Source: Aradus depressus
Lineage: Eukaryota > Arthropoda > Insecta > Hemiptera > Aradidae
Assembly (NCBI GenBank): GCA_963662175.1
Contig: OY759221.1
Coordinates: 33,664,045-33,728,044 of the forward strand
Direction of reading: 5' to 3'
Length of the DNA stretch: 64,000 nt
Of the stretch, positions 32,632 through 43,545 are shown piece by piece (positions within the stretch are counted from its first letter, which is position 1; each line of letters opens with the position of its first letter). The notes beneath the pieces were generated by a model. The model did not search any database, was not told the origin of the DNA, and worked only from the letters and a program-made list of their open reading frames with translations. The position numbers and the translations under genes were made by a program.

Positions 32632-32765
32632 ATACGTGTAAAATTTTGCGAACTTCTTATGTAAATAAATTTGGATGTAGAAGGGTTGGTATAAGTGTTT
32701 AATGGTTGTGTCTATATGTCTGATGTTCAAGTCGCGGTGTAAAGTCTTGCTAATGTACGGTGTAA
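32632..32765 (+). repeat. Dispersed repeat, also at 34676
   Basis: gtaaaattttgcgaactt, tgtagaagggttggt, atggttgtgtctat and gatgttcaagtc recur in order at 34676-34806. Confidence 0.75.
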
Positions 32766-32768
32766 TTC

Positions 32769-33078
32769 AAGGCCGCCGGTAGCTCAGTGGCAGCGTGCTT
32801 GCTTACTGAGCCCAACCGGGTTCGAAACCTGGCCGAGGTCCTTATGTTTTTTATCAAGGAGGCGAAAAAACCTTGAGCACGCCTTCCTTCGCAGGGGACA
32901 TTAATGGTCCCGAGTCTGTACAATGTATTTGTTAAAAAACCCTATGTGAATAAACCTGGATAGGCACAATTTAGGACTCCCATAGTAGGATCGGGCTCAT
33001 GTCCACCAGAGCGATGAAAGTGCGCTTTGGTAGTAGGCGATATGACCTCGTTGTTAAAGCCCGGGCATGAGTCAAATA
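32769..33078 (+). repeat. S1 SINE, full length
   Basis: A-box region gccggtagctcagtgg and B-box gggttcgaaacctgg. The body is complete to gcccgggcatgagtcaaat. Confidence 0.9.
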
Positions 33079-33084
33079 TACTAA

Positions 33085-33180
33085 CATGGTTATTCTTACG
33101 TCATACAAGTGTGTACATGAAAATGGCTTATAAATTATGTATGTCAACTGGGTTAAATATTAAGAGTATAAAAACCATAT
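33085..33180 (-). repeat. LINE 3'-UTR-like fragment
   Basis: Matches 12590-12700 (acatggtta, gtgtgtacatgaaa, ataaattatgtatgtcaac). Confidence 0.5.
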
Positions 33181-33313
33181 GACATAATACTTTTTTTTAT
33201 AAATAAAATAGAGGAGATAAATTATTATAAAATTACTCACGAAAAAATGTCGATGCAATTACACCCCCTTCCTCACAAAGAGCGAAATAAATAATAAAAC
33301 TATCTAGAGAGTG

Positions 33314-33655
33314 GAGGGCACCGGAAGCTCAGAGGTATGCGTACTTGCTTACTGAGCTCAAGATTGTGTTCGCAACCCGGCCGAGGTCTTTAGGTTTTTT
33401 CTCAAGGAAGTGAAAAAACCTTGAGCAAGCCTTCCTTCGGAGTGGACATTAAGCGATGGTCCCGAACCTGTACAATGTCATTTATTTGTTAAATAATCCT
33501 TTAACGCTACGTAAATAAACCTGGGCAGGCACAATTTAAGACTCTCACAGAAGAGTCAGGCTCATGTGCACCAGAGCGAAAGATTGCTAGTAGTAGGCGA
33601 TATGACCTTATGAAGTTAAAGCCCGGGCATGAGTCACAATAATTAACTAACTCTA
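33314..33655 (+). repeat. S1 SINE, full length
   Basis: Head gagggcaccggaagctcag to tail gggcatgagtcacaataatt. Confidence 0.9.
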
Positions 33656-34104
33656 CTATATTTGTTTACTCATTTATTTATTTTATTTTATTTCTTACTA
33701 TTATTATTATACTAAGTATCTTGATGATTTTTATGACTTATTACCGAGTTATGGTTTAATATAAATAAATATTATTATTGTTGTTATTAATTACTCCATA
33801 AAGATATGATTATCCCCTCTGCCCAATAACTAATTGTTCTTCTTAACTTTCTTCCCACTCTAAACCTTTTATCAATTAATTGATATTATTTAAATTGCTT
33901 TGATTTCTCTTCATACTCACTAGTTGCATACATTGCTCTTTTGCATATGGAAATTAAAACAAATTTTCATTTGAATACCTGAAGAGAAAGTTAGTGAAAA
34001 GTGGCTTTTCTTTTTGACAGTGATTGAAATATCATTCATTCTCTGTGAAACTCTCCTGTGACTTTCACTTTTCTGAGGATCTCAGTATGTATAAGTGTTG
34101 ATGG

Positions 34105-34205
34105 TTTGAATAATAATTATAATATTTATTTCCATTAAACCTTAACATGGATACATTAAAATTACTTATAAATTATATACATCAACCAATATTATATCTT
34201 AGAAT
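34105..34205 (-). repeat. LINE 3'-UTR-like fragment with (AAT)n
   Basis: aataataattataatattta, ttccattaaaccttaacatg and ttataaattatatacatcaa in family order. Confidence 0.55.
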
Positions 34206-34675
34206 ATAAACACATAAGATAAATAATAATAATTTTTTTAAAAAATAAATAACAATTATAGAAGATTAATTAGGTAATTTAATAATAAATATTCCGTATT
34301 AAATTTATGACTAACAATGTTTACAAATTTATAGTAGGATTATCGTGCACAGATTTATAGCGTCTCAAAGATTGAACAACTGTTAAATAAAAACCTATAA
34401 GTTTAACATGCAAATAAATAACTAAAAAATAAGAAAATAATTTTTTTATTTTTTATTTTTTTATCTAAAACCACAACTATGCAAAAAAAATGCACAATCA
34501 GCGGCTAGATTGACGTTTAGTATACACAAAAAATTGGGGAAAAAAATAAATAAATAAAAATGGCTTGAGAGAGGAAAACAAGCAGCGGTGAACCCTCATG
34601 ACATCACTTCACAACAGGACGTCTCTATGCCAAACTCTTTTTAACCTTCTTGGAGGATTGTGAGGTAAGATTTGG
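34206..34675. other. AT-rich stretch, no gene seen
   Basis: Low-complexity A/T sequence only. Confidence 0.4.
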
Positions 34676-34806
34676 GCGTAAAATTTTGCGAACTTCGTCT
34701 ATAAATAAATTTGGGTGTAGAAGTGTTGGTGTACGTGTTGAATGGTTGTGTCTATGGGTGTGATGTTCAAGTTGTGGTGTAGTCTATTTGCTAACGTATG
34801 GGTGGG
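34676..34806 (+). repeat. Dispersed repeat, also at 32632
   Basis: Second copy of the 32632-32765 repeat, here without an adjacent SINE. Confidence 0.75.
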
Positions 34807-34939
34807 CATTGTGTGATCAGTCTGAGTGTTTTGGATTGAATAATCTTTATTCTTTTGATGTCTGAATACATTTTTGTGTTTTGAGTCGATATAATGGAAA
34901 TACTAATAAATGAAATTAAAATGTTGATAAATAAAGCAC

Positions 34940-35395
34940 TTTTTTATTGAACACTTATATTGTCTAATTTGTCATATAAAAAGATGACAAATATGAAAAG
35001 AATTCTAAAAAGATGACAAATAAAGCACGTTAAATTGAAACTTATGTTGCACATTCATGCTATGTCCTGATTTCATAGAACTTTTTTTAATTTTATATAT
35101 TATAATATTTTGGGTTCTTGTTATTTTCACGTTTTCAAATATATCCACAGTCGTTCAATACCGTTAGAATAGGGACTTCCACTCCCTAGGGAGGAGGTCC
35201 CCTCCTACCCCAGGTACTAAGTTAATATAAATATGTCTGCCTAGATCATATCTCCATTATTGTTGAACCTTGTGCTGACGATGGCATAAGCCGAAGCCGT
35301 TACACATTTATTTATATGTATGTAGAATTTTACAATATAAGTGTTCAATATAAAATTAGGTACGTCATTTGTCATCTTATTAATTTTTTTTTATT
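34940..35395. mobile_element. Candidate Penelope-like/retrozyme-like remnant
   Basis: The outer words attgaacacttatattgtc (34947 on) and caatataagtgttcaat (35334 on) are inverted. Near the right side (35268-35303) the plus strand reads gtgctgacgatggcataagc then cgaagccgttac: CTGACGA, a GGC/GCC hairpin, then GAAG, a decayed hammerhead-like core. A palindromic block at 35189-35215 (ctccctagggag) lies inside. No protein is seen. Confidence 0.4.
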
Positions 35396-35744
35396 CTTTT
35401 GATGTTGGAAGTCTTGGCTGTACCATATCGTTCCTTTGATAGAAAAGTGACACAAATCAAAAATCATCCTAACTCACAACTGGCGTTTTTCTATAAAACA
35501 GTATTGTGATTTCGGTAAATAGTAAAGCGACACTTCTGCTCTCTGGTGACAAAACTGTAAAATTACAGTATATTATATTTGTAAGCCATAGGTCCAAAGA
35601 GGTCGCAGAAGATAGGTGTAACAATTCAGTTTTTGTCGATTAGATAATTTAGAACACCCAAACAAAATATTGTATAATAAATAGTCACCGGTCTAGTGTG
35701 AGTCGTGTCGTCCGTGTATGAGGGTTCCAATTCAGCCTTCTGCC

Positions 35745-35770
35745 TGGGGGAGGGGGGGGGGGGGGGGGGG
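35745..35770. repeat. Poly(G) tract
   Basis: About 24 G with one A, followed by cagtcaccacgg. Confidence 0.85.
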
Positions 35771-35860
35771 CAGTCACCACGGTGAAGGGCGAATGTTACA
35801 AACTGGCATTTTGTGGTGTTAAACTTAATTTTTCAAGATTTACTCCAAACTTCAATTTTC

Positions 35861-35935
35861 CGCTCTGGTATTAGGCGATATGACCTTGTAGTTGAAGCCC
35901 GGGCATGAGTCAAAATAATTAACTTACTAACTATA
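35861..35935 (+). repeat. S1 SINE tail fragment
   Basis: cgctctggtattaggcgat to gcatgagtcaaaataatt. Confidence 0.7.
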
Positions 35936-36736
35936 TTTAATTCGCAAACTATTTATTTTTAGCGAAATATTTCTGTTCCTAATGCTGCTGATATTTATCA
36001 GGTTCTTAATTAAGACGGCATTTTTAGGTAAAGTTCAGTATCTTTGATACGTATCGATAGTGAGTCGATACTTGTCCTTGGATGTCGTTTGCAATACTGG
36101 TATCGATTCCTTATAGTATCGAAACATCCTTAGATATAATAGAACTACCATTGACATCATTAGCCATTATATTAATGTCATGTTTTACTTTCTAATTGTA
36201 AATATACATTACTCTGGTCCCGATTTTCCCCTAATCAAAATTACTATTAACAAAATTTGAGATCCCAGTTCCTTTCTGATAATCTATTTTATCGATAAGG
36301 GCAAATTGTTTCCAAGAGTTAACAAGTGAAAATGAAGATTAGTATAAAATCTTGGTGAAACAAGAAATATTTAAAAGATGAAAAATATTATCTATTATTC
36401 CTCTGCTAAAATAATCGTGGAACCACTATAAGACCTATGTCGACCTTTTGGTACGAATTCCTTTATATTTTCTGAAAATCACTTTAATGCGACGATGTTG
36501 GTACATCGGCTCCAATCATATGTAATGAAAGCCGACCACAAGAGGCAGGGGTGGGCACGCCCCTCCTCCCTAGAATGCCCGGTGACCCCCAGAGAAGTGC
36601 GATCTAATGTATCTAATTAAAAAAAATTATAATATATAAAGACAATACCAGATAAACATTACGGTCAAGACATTAGAAGGATGTAGGAAGCTTCAGTTCC
36701 CAGTCAAAAGTTATTTGAATTCAAATTACACTTTCT
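35936..36736. other. No gene seen
   Basis: AT-rich sequence without recognised features; it serves as the target for the LINE that follows. Confidence 0.4.
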
Positions 36737-36748
36737 TAAAGTTTGGAC

Positions 36749-37167
36749 GTAGCAATTTACAAAACAGTCCTGAGACCGGTCGTCACATATGCGAGTGAAA
36801 CCTGGGTCCCGACTATGAGAGACGAAGTCTTACTCAATACGTGGGTGAGGAAGATATACGGCCCTACTCCAGAGGGGGATAGATGGAGGATAAGGACCAA
36901 TAGGAAGTTGAGGGACCTGTACAAGAGGTGGCCTTAATGATGCAGGGGCGGCTGCGATGGTTGGGACATTTACAGAGGGTGGAACCAGACAGACTGCTGA
37001 TACTGGAGGGACACCCAGAAGGACAAAGAAGAAGAGATAGACCCCGCTTTCGTTGGCTGGAGGACGACCTCAGAACGATGGGCTTGAGAAGATGGAGACG
37101 GGAGGCCGAGGATAGAGAAGAATGGCGGAAGATCTTTGCGGAGACCCAGGTTCTACAAGGACCGTAG
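36749..37167 (+). pseudogene. Non-LTR retrotransposon ORF2 C-terminus
   Basis: Reads VAIYKTVLRPVVTYASETW, then RKIYGPTPEGDRWRIRTNRK and LRDLYKRWP. After a frame shift at about 36925 it continues GRLRWLGHLQRVEPDR, GHPEGQRRRDRPRFRWLEDD and EDREEWRKIFAE, stopping at TAG 37165-37167. This is the conserved tail (RPVVTYGSETW ... GRLRWLGH ... DREEWR) of a common class of insect and other animal LINEs; I do not assign the clade firmly. The reverse transcriptase core is not included. Confidence 0.85.
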
Positions 37168-37197
37168 CGCCAGGGAAAGTAAAGTAAAGTAAGTAAG
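36749..37197 (+). mobile_element. 5'-truncated LINE with 12-bp TSD
   Basis: Flanked by taaagtttggac at 36737-36748 and 37198-37209. The 449-bp insert is the coding end of a non-LTR retrotransposon, a short leader after the stop, and an (AAGT)n-type tail (37177-37197). Severe 5' truncation, a microsatellite tail and a 12-bp duplication are the signature of target-primed reverse transcription. Confidence 0.9.
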
Positions 37198-37209
37198 TAA
37201 AGTTTGGAC

Positions 37210-37914
37210 TACAACGAATGCTGCCAATCGACGGAGTATAAGAGTTCAGCGAACGCGTCGTCGTGCGTGTCACAACGAACAGCGCGGCAATTTTAAAATC
37301 TCTCCCAAAAACTCCGCAGAGCGGTGCAATGTTTACCTAAAATACTATTTTATAAAAGACTAACTGCAAATTTTAGAATTTATGCAAAGAAAGCCGTAAA
37401 TAGTGAAAATAATCCCAGAAATAAAATACTCCCAGTAAGTTCACCTAGTTGTGAAAGAAATTTCTCTGCCATGAGGCACAATGCTTCAGGAACGATTCTC
37501 TCATGTAACCGATTTGCTGACTACTGCTTATTGTATAAGACTCGATGACTAGACTGATAACAATTTTAATTATTGATTTAAATTTGTGTTGATTATTTTG
37601 GTTAATTATTAACTTTTATTAAACTTGTACTAAAAATATGATTGTGAAATATAATCTATTGTTTTATTATCTCGGTCGTGTTGACCGAACAGAATAATGC
37701 TAACTACGCCAATGGATATTTCTCTGCACTTGGTGCATTGAAGTTTATCAGCCATATCGTAATCATATATTTATTCAATACCCAATACATGAAAGTAAAA
37801 ATGTTAACAGTAATTATAGATAATTACCTTTCAATTTTGTTCCCTCTAATTAGCTGTCAGTACATTATTTTGGGGTTTCACTCCCTTCACAGTCCTTTCA
37901 CAAATACCAAAATG
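37210..37914. other. Unassigned stretch
   Basis: 37430-37510 reads PVSSPSCERNFSAMRHNASG in one frame. CERNFSAM resembles the hAT dimerisation motif (SAERNFS), but the fragment is short and unsupported around it. The rest is AT-rich. Confidence 0.3.
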
Positions 37915-38275
37915 TTAACTACAACACCTATTGTTTTTCAGCCAAATCGTAAAAGGGCTTAACTTAAAAAAACTAATTACTGCCATTGTAAGGAATGTAT
38001 CGACATGTGATTTTATATTTAAAGTCAAAACCTAATGAGGTTATAATCGAATTTCAGCGATATCGGCCAAAGGAAAAGGGTGGTTCAGGGGAGGGGGCTA
38101 AACTCAAAAACCCTAATAACTACCAAAGTAATGAATGATTTTGTATGAGGATTTAGGAGCTCCGAAGTAAGTGAACTGTTGAATATTAGCGCAAACGGTC
38201 AACCGGTTCTGGATGGGGAGCGAAAAGTTAATTTATTAATTCGTTTGTGAAAGAACATTGTCGGTGTTTTCATTG
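37915..38275 (+). repeat. Family A repeat, 3' half
   Basis: taattactgccattgtaag, cgatatcggccaaaggaaa, cgcaaacggtcaaccgg and attcgtttgtgaaagaacattg in family order. Confidence 0.7.
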
Positions 38276-38619
38276 CAACATTAGTAATGAAGTTTTGTTG
38301 ATGTTAGCTGTTGTGGATGGACCGTTGATTGCTCATGGGTCGCCCACTGTTCTGTTTTGAAACCGTCCCATTTGCTCCGATGTAACGATCCTGTCCAGCC
38401 TACGACTCGTATTGTCCTCTTTGAGTCGCCCCAGCTGCTCCACAGTGCTTCAGAACAGCTGAGTTGAGTCATTGCCCCCAATCAACATCTAAACCCTAGC
38501 TGAGGCACCTTTCACCTTTCATATGTTGGTTCAACCTCCTTGTGTACTCCCAACTTGGGCAGAAGGGACAAACTCTCTAGTCTAGTCCTAAAATATACTC
38601 AAGTATAATGGACGCCAGT

Positions 38620-38745
38620 TGTCTTCTAACCGCTGTGCTGTATGGGTGTCTGATGAACCACTGATGATGACGCTGTTGCGTTGAAACCGGTTCTGGTGTA
38701 AAATAAAACAGTGGGAAGACAACATCTTTTATTTCTATTAAAATG
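38620..38745 (+). repeat. Hammerhead-like motif locus
   Basis: At 38668-38700 the plus strand reads CTGATGA, a hairpin tgacgctgttgcgtt, then GAAACCGGTTC. CTGATGA and GAAA are the invariant strands of a hammerhead core. The pairing needed for stem I is not evident, so I call it a remnant. The preceding 38280-38600 is non-coding and of mixed composition. Confidence 0.5.
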
Positions 38746-39071
38746 GACGCTTTCCTTGAATTATTAATTGAAAATATTGAAGGGGTCAATAACAGGACTT
38801 TATTATTCCAACCACTTTTTTACAAACTTGAAACTTGATGAACAGAAGTTTCATCATATTTATCTGTTTGTCCTAACAAGCTTGAAGTTAAGAAAAAGAC
38901 TAAAAGACTAATGTTAACTTTATTTTATTCCTTATTATTCAGAAATTGTTGTGTTTATGTTTATTTGTCGAACTTCTTGCTGTAAGATAATTCTTTATGA
39001 GCAATAAAGTTATTCATTCATTCTTTCTTTCTTATACCTACCCAGTAATGCCAGTTTGAAATAAATTTGTG

Positions 39072-39324
39072 ATGCGTGCTTGAGCACGCCGTTCTTCTGA
39101 TGAGACGTTAAGCGATGATCCTGAGCCTTTACGATGCAGGTACTCGTAAAAACCCCCTATCCTAGGTCAATAAAAAATTTAGTGTAGGCAAAATATAGGA
39201 CTCTAATAGTGGAGTCAGGCTCATATCCACCAAGAGCTACGAAAGAGCTCTTTCGTAGCTCTTGGTAGTAGGTGATATGACCCAATAGTTAATGGCCGGG
39301 CTTGAGTCACAATAACTAACTAAT
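39072..39324 (+). repeat. S1 SINE, head truncated, with 38-bp palindrome
   Basis: Starts at gatgcgtgcttgagcacgcc, skipping the B-box. The segment 39229-39266 is a perfect 38-bp palindrome centred on gagctc, where other copies have an ordinary imperfect stem (gcgacgaaagagcgctc). Confidence 0.85.
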
Positions 39325-39365
39325 TAAAGTACATTTTTGACAAGTATATATAAATATAAATATAA

Positions 39366-39682
39366 GAGGGCGCCGGTAGCTCAGTGGTATGCGTGCTTGT
39401 CTTCTGAGCTCAAGATCGTGGGTTCGAAACCCGACCGAGGCCCTTAGTTTATTTTATCTGGGAGATAAAATAAACCTAAGCACACCGTACTTCGGATGGG
39501 ACGTTAAGCGATGGTCCCGAGCCTGTACGATGTCAGGTGAATAAAAATTTATGGTAGGCAAAATTTAGGACTCCCATAGTAGAGTCGGGCTCATGTCCAC
39601 CAGAGTGACGAAAGAGCGCTCTGGTAGTAGGCGATATGACCTTGTAGTTAAAGCCCGGGCATGACTCATAAAACCTAACCTA
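39366..39682 (+). repeat. S1 SINE, best full-length reference
   Basis: tRNA-derived SINE. The A-box tagctcagtgg (39377-39387) fits TRGCNNAGYGG exactly. The B-box ggttcgaaacc (39421-39431) has one mismatch to GGTTCGANTCC. The spacing fits an internal pol III promoter. The tRNA-like head is followed by a 240-bp body with a stem (aagagcgctct, near 39611) and the end gcccgggcatgactcataaa. The tail is aacctaacct, that is TTAGG on the other strand. Elements of this kind are transcribed by pol III and copied by a partner LINE; the partner is not identified here. Confidence 0.95.
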
Positions 39683-39964
39683 TATAAACATATGTACATA
39701 TATATGTATATTTTTTTTTTTGTTTCTATTAGTCCAGTATAGTTACAAAATATGTATTCAAACATTACTGTAGTAGGTAAACAAATTAAAATTAACATTA
39801 AGAAAATAGTTTTTTTTCCCCGAAGTATTTTTTTAAATTGAAATATTTTTCAAATATTTCTTCTAAAGCTGCTGATACTTTTCAGGTTTCTAATTATCAT
39901 TAAAATCAACTCAAATCATAATATGATTTGTATTATAAATTATTGATTTATATTATAAATTATT

Positions 39965-40075
39965 CTCCTATTAATTTCAACCAAATCGGTCAACTGGTTT
40001 CAGACGCAGAGCGAAAATTTAGTTAATTCATTCGCTCTGGGGAAGTACTTTCTCAGCTCACCGACTACTTTTTCA
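39965..40075 (+). repeat. Family A 3' end
   Basis: ttaatttcaaccaaatcgg, agagcgaaaatttagttaat and attcgctctggggaagtac. Confidence 0.6.
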
Positions 40076-40388
40076 TTTTGTGTACTTTCTCCTCAGCATT
40101 TTCAATTATTGGTTTTTTTTTTCTTTTGGTTTTTAATTAAAAGAAGAAACCCTTATATAACTCTTAATATAATAAATGTATTGATCCATGACATTTTTTA
40201 ATGATTCTCAGCTAAATGCGCAAAATTGGAAACCGGGGGGGGGGAATTACCGTTTAACGGAAAATGAAAATCTTATTGATTGCTAATAATTCCTACTGGG
40301 AAATTCAACCATGACTTTTTGCTTATTTTTAGAAGGAGAAAAAGGATATGAGGGTCCTTGTTGGGTTCTCATAGCTGAACTCATTAAC

Positions 40389-40667
40389 TGGACTTGAAAA
40401 ATAAAATAAAACTTGTTTATTTAATATATTGTCTAATTTCACTAACTATATATACATGGGAGTACTTTCGGTATTTCTACCATCCTCAGCCAAAAGCATA
40501 AGAGATAAGACTGGCTTTTGGCTGAGGATGGTAGAAATACCGAAAGTACTCCCATGTATATATAGTTAGTGAAATTAGACAATATATTAAATAAACAAGT
40601 TTTATTTTTTTTTTAAAGTCCATTTGAATTATTTCATAATATCTCTGCAATAATGTCAGTTTTCATT
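40389..40667. mobile_element. Foldback element FB-4 with hammerhead-like motifs and 10-bp TSD
   Basis: Arms 40403-40497 and 40514-40608 are essentially identical inverted copies of 95 nt around a 16-nt centre. Each arm carries CTGAGGA, a ggtag/ataccc-like hairpin, then GAAAGT toward the centre. A one-sided tail (atctctgcaataatgtcag) follows. Flanks are actcattaac at 40379-40388 and 40668-40677. Layout, tail and motif match FB-1 although the arm sequences differ, so they are two lineages of one family. Confidence 0.8.
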
Positions 40668-40677
40668 ACTCATTAAC

Positions 40678-41048
40678 ATTTGGCATCCTGGGGATTCGAA
40701 CCTTGAACTCTTTGCATTCGAACGGATCCTCTAGCCCTTTCTTCTGTTTATATTCTAAATTTACGTATATTTATTACGTATATAGAACGTCTGTATGATC
40801 TTCAAAATTGAAATTAAATGCTAAAATATGTAGGATATGGTTTGGGACCGAGGACAAACTCGTGTGTATGTATCTACTCAGAAGTGTAACGAATTGCCAG
40901 AAAGTGTTCTTTTGACAAGTTTGACAGGTCTGATTCCAGATGAATCTCTTCACCTCACAAAGCTAGGATAAGATGAACAGCGTTCAACCTCCGCCTTCAT
41001 ATTTGAGAAAAATCACTACAGTAAAATTCTGCCCACCAAGGTTTATTA
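40678..41048. other. No gene seen
   Basis: Mixed sequence without recognised features. Confidence 0.4.
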
Positions 41049-41243
41049 GGGTACGGGTCGGGTCTTCAACGACTGACATAGTATAGGCTGGAGACCATTG
41101 CTTAATGTGCCATCCGAAGGACGGGGTGCTCAAGGTTTTTTCGCCTCCCAGATAAAAAACCTAAACCTCTCGACCTGGTTTCTAACCCGCAATGCTGAGC
41201 TCAGTAAGCAAGCACCCCACCTACGAGCTGCCGGCGCCTTCTC
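41049..41243 (-). repeat. S1 SINE, head half
   Basis: From ggtcgggtcttcaacgact to the head ctacgagctgccggcgcc; the B-box complement is decayed (ggtttctaaccc). Confidence 0.75.
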
Positions 41244-41279
41244 TCTTATCTTGATTTTACTCTGTTAACTGCCTTTTTA

Positions 41280-41885
41280 CAGCCCCAGCTATTCAAAGTA
41301 TAGGGGAAGTTATGTAATCAGTCAGAAATTCGATGTTGTTTTCATCGATATTTCATTGAGGTTGAGGAAGAATTGATATAAGACTAGTATAATGTTCACT
41401 TGATGAAAGTGGTTGAAAGAAACTCAGATTGGCCTTCGGTCTCACCAAAATATATTTATTTTATTTTTGTTAACGTTTCGCTATTATCAAAACTTTTGTG
41501 AGAAAATAAACAAAATTATAAACATTATAGTTTTATATGGTAGTCATTGTCAAAAAATGTGATCAATCAAACACCATGTGATCTTGTAACTAACATTCTC
41601 AGACCCATTGGTGCCAAAATGAAAGAAAACGTTTGGCTGTCTTTGCGACTGTATTTGTCTGTGATCACGAGATATCTCCCAATAGAGTGAATCTATTGAC
41701 GCGAAATTTTATGTGTGTATCCAGAACCTCATCAGGACGACACCACCTATTGATTTTGACCAAAGAAAAGGGGGTAGTAGGGAGTTAAACAAAGAACTGC
41801 AATAACTGCCGTTATAATGAATGTATTGACACGAAATTTTATATTTGAAAAAAGTATAACTCATAAAAAAGCTTTCATTTTTATA
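41280..41885 (+). repeat. Family A repeat, 5' half, interrupted
   Basis: 41280-41350 has the 5' end (cagccccagctattcaaag, tataggggaagttatg). The continuation ccattggtgccaaaatgaaa through ttataatgaatgtattgac is at 41595-41885. The intervening 41351-41594 includes acgtttcgctattatcaaaa, a GAAACGT-type foldback word. Confidence 0.65.
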
Positions 41886-42049
41886 TTTTGGGCAGAGTTC
41901 CTCCACCCCTTAACGGTGAGTCCAATGTACCTTATTGTTTTATTTATTCATTTATAATTTTTTATTTATTTAGACTATTTTATACATTCATTTATAATTG
42001 ATTAATCTATATATATATTATTTTTCGTATATTGTTATAGTTACATTGT

Positions 42050-42140
42050 TTTCTTTCTTTTCTATATCTCGCACATTGGGACCTGATGATGGGACGTAAG
42101 AACGTCCCGAAATATCGTTGGGATAAAAACACATCAGAAG
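42050..42140 (+). repeat. Hammerhead-like motif locus, best core
   Basis: The plus strand reads gggacCTGATGA, then gggacgt/acgtccc (a 7-bp stem with a 4-nt loop), then GAAATATCG. It is the closest match in the window to the hammerhead CTGATGA-stem II-GAAA order, with one extra T before stem II. I could not pair a convincing stem I around it. It lies between two near-identical family A segments (41695-41840 and 42474-42600). Confidence 0.5.
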
Positions 42141-42344
42141 AGTTTTTTTTTTTTTTTTTAAAGTTATTTTAGTTATCTTAATTTTTATGAAATTGAAAAA
42201 TGTGTCTACTACGTACATGTATTATACATATATGTATTATACATATATACATACGTATCATGTATTAATTTTGTTTATGTACTCATATATTTTATTTGTT
42301 CAGTTTTTTATTAATTTCATTTTACTTTTAATAGTTTTGTTATT

Positions 42345-42475
42345 ACTACTAATCATAGGTGTGTGAGACTCAAGTAGTTATAAATCTAATTTATAAGCTA
42401 TCATTGTATAAATTCTTTTGACGTATCCTATTACCATGTATTGGTTTAACGGAAATAAATTTATTATTATGTGTA
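42345..42475 (+). repeat. LINE 3'-UTR-like fragment with (TTA)n tail
   Basis: aatttataagctatcattg...ttaccatgtattggtttaac and ggaaataaatttattattat: the plus-strand version of the 12590-type fragments, ending in the ATT tail. Confidence 0.6.
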
Positions 42476-42600
42476 TCCAGAACCTCATCAGGACGACTCA
42501 ACGTATTGATTTTGACCAAAGAAAAGGGGTTAGTAGGGATTTAAACAAAAAACTCCAATAACTGCCGTTATAATGAATATATTGACGCGAAATTTGTTCA
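42474..42600 (+). repeat. Family A segment, near-duplicate of 41695-41840
   Basis: Shares gtatccagaacctcatcagg, tgaccaaagaaaagggg and taactgccgttataatgaat with the earlier segment. Confidence 0.7.
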
Positions 42601-42622
42601 TCAGCAAATATATAATTTCAGA

Positions 42623-42831
42623 GAGGGCGCCAGTAGCTCAGGTGTTGCGTAGCGCTTGAGCTGAGCACGCTGTCCTTCGGATGGGATGTTAAGCGATGAC
42701 CTCTACCCAAAATGAATAGACCTAGGTAGACAAAATTTAAGACTTCTACAGTAGAGTCGGGCTCATGTCCACCAGAGCGACGAAAGTGCTCTCTGGTAGT
42801 AGGCGATATGATTTCAGAGTTAAGTTACATA
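42623..42831 (+). repeat. S1 SINE with internal deletion
   Basis: Head gagggcgccagtagctcag is joined directly to gagcacgctgtccttcgg; the B-box is deleted. Confidence 0.8.
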
Positions 42832-42999
42832 TTAGTACAGCTGTATATATAGCTGGTTGGCCTCAACCTCCAGTGAGAGGCCAGGTGAGCCACAGATGGC
42901 ACATATAGCATCAGTTTGAATTAATTACTAGTTACGTATCATATTATCTCGTCAGTTACTTCTGACTAGATACAGTATACAATATTAATAATAATATTT

Positions 43000-43100
43000 T
43001 TTTTACTTTAATCCTTCACATGGTAAGTCACAATAATATATACATCAAAATACTTTATGAATTATATGTATAAATAGTTATTAAATCTAAGAATCGGACT
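43000..43100 (-). repeat. LINE 3'-UTR-like fragment
   Basis: aataataatatt run, ctttaatccttcacatgg and gaattatatgtataa in family order. Confidence 0.5.
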
Positions 43101-43261
43101 CACATTTAATAATATTATTAGTAAAGAACCACATCAAATTAATGAATAAATTAATAATAGAAAACAAATTAATATAAAAATAATAATATTAATAGATATC
43201 TACATTTTTTTTATTATAATTTCAATTATGATAACCATTTTTTTTATAAATCTTCCAAAAG

Positions 43262-43332
43262 TGTCTTTATTCACTGCGATATTTCAGGACTTTCTCACGT
43301 CTTTTCCTCAGGCGAAATATTCAACAGAAAAA
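43262..43332 (-). repeat. Hammerhead-like motif locus
   Basis: The reverse strand reads CCTGAGGA, a gacg...gtcc-type hairpin, then GAAATATCGC. The layout is the same as at 42073 but on the other strand. Confidence 0.45.
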
Positions 43333-43336
43333 TAAA

Positions 43337-43545
43337 TAATTGTTTTTTTTTTTTTTTCTTTGGCTTTATATATTGTGCATATTAGCCATTTCAATGTGTT
43401 ATCTATAGTTTATTTACGACATCCATGGCCCCGGGAGGGAGTTCTAAAACTCACTCCCGGACGGGATTCGAACCCGCAAGCCATAGTGAGACCATGCGAC
43501 TAAAGCCCTACGCTCTAGCCCGCACGGCCACCATGGCTCCCTAAA
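43337..43545 (-). repeat. S2 SINE, full length
   Basis: Poly(T) 43345-43357, gtgcatattagccatttc, tccatggccccgggaggg, B-box complement gggattcgaacccg, head agcccgcacggccaccatgg. Confidence 0.9.

Noticed and set aside
32371..32730. 119-codon reverse-strand open frame
   Set aside because: Runs through an S1 SINE and a poly(G) tract; the proline run is the G tract read in reverse.
37430..37510. hAT dimerisation motif (CERNFSAM)
   Set aside because: Only one short word resembles the motif and the flanking residues do not support it.
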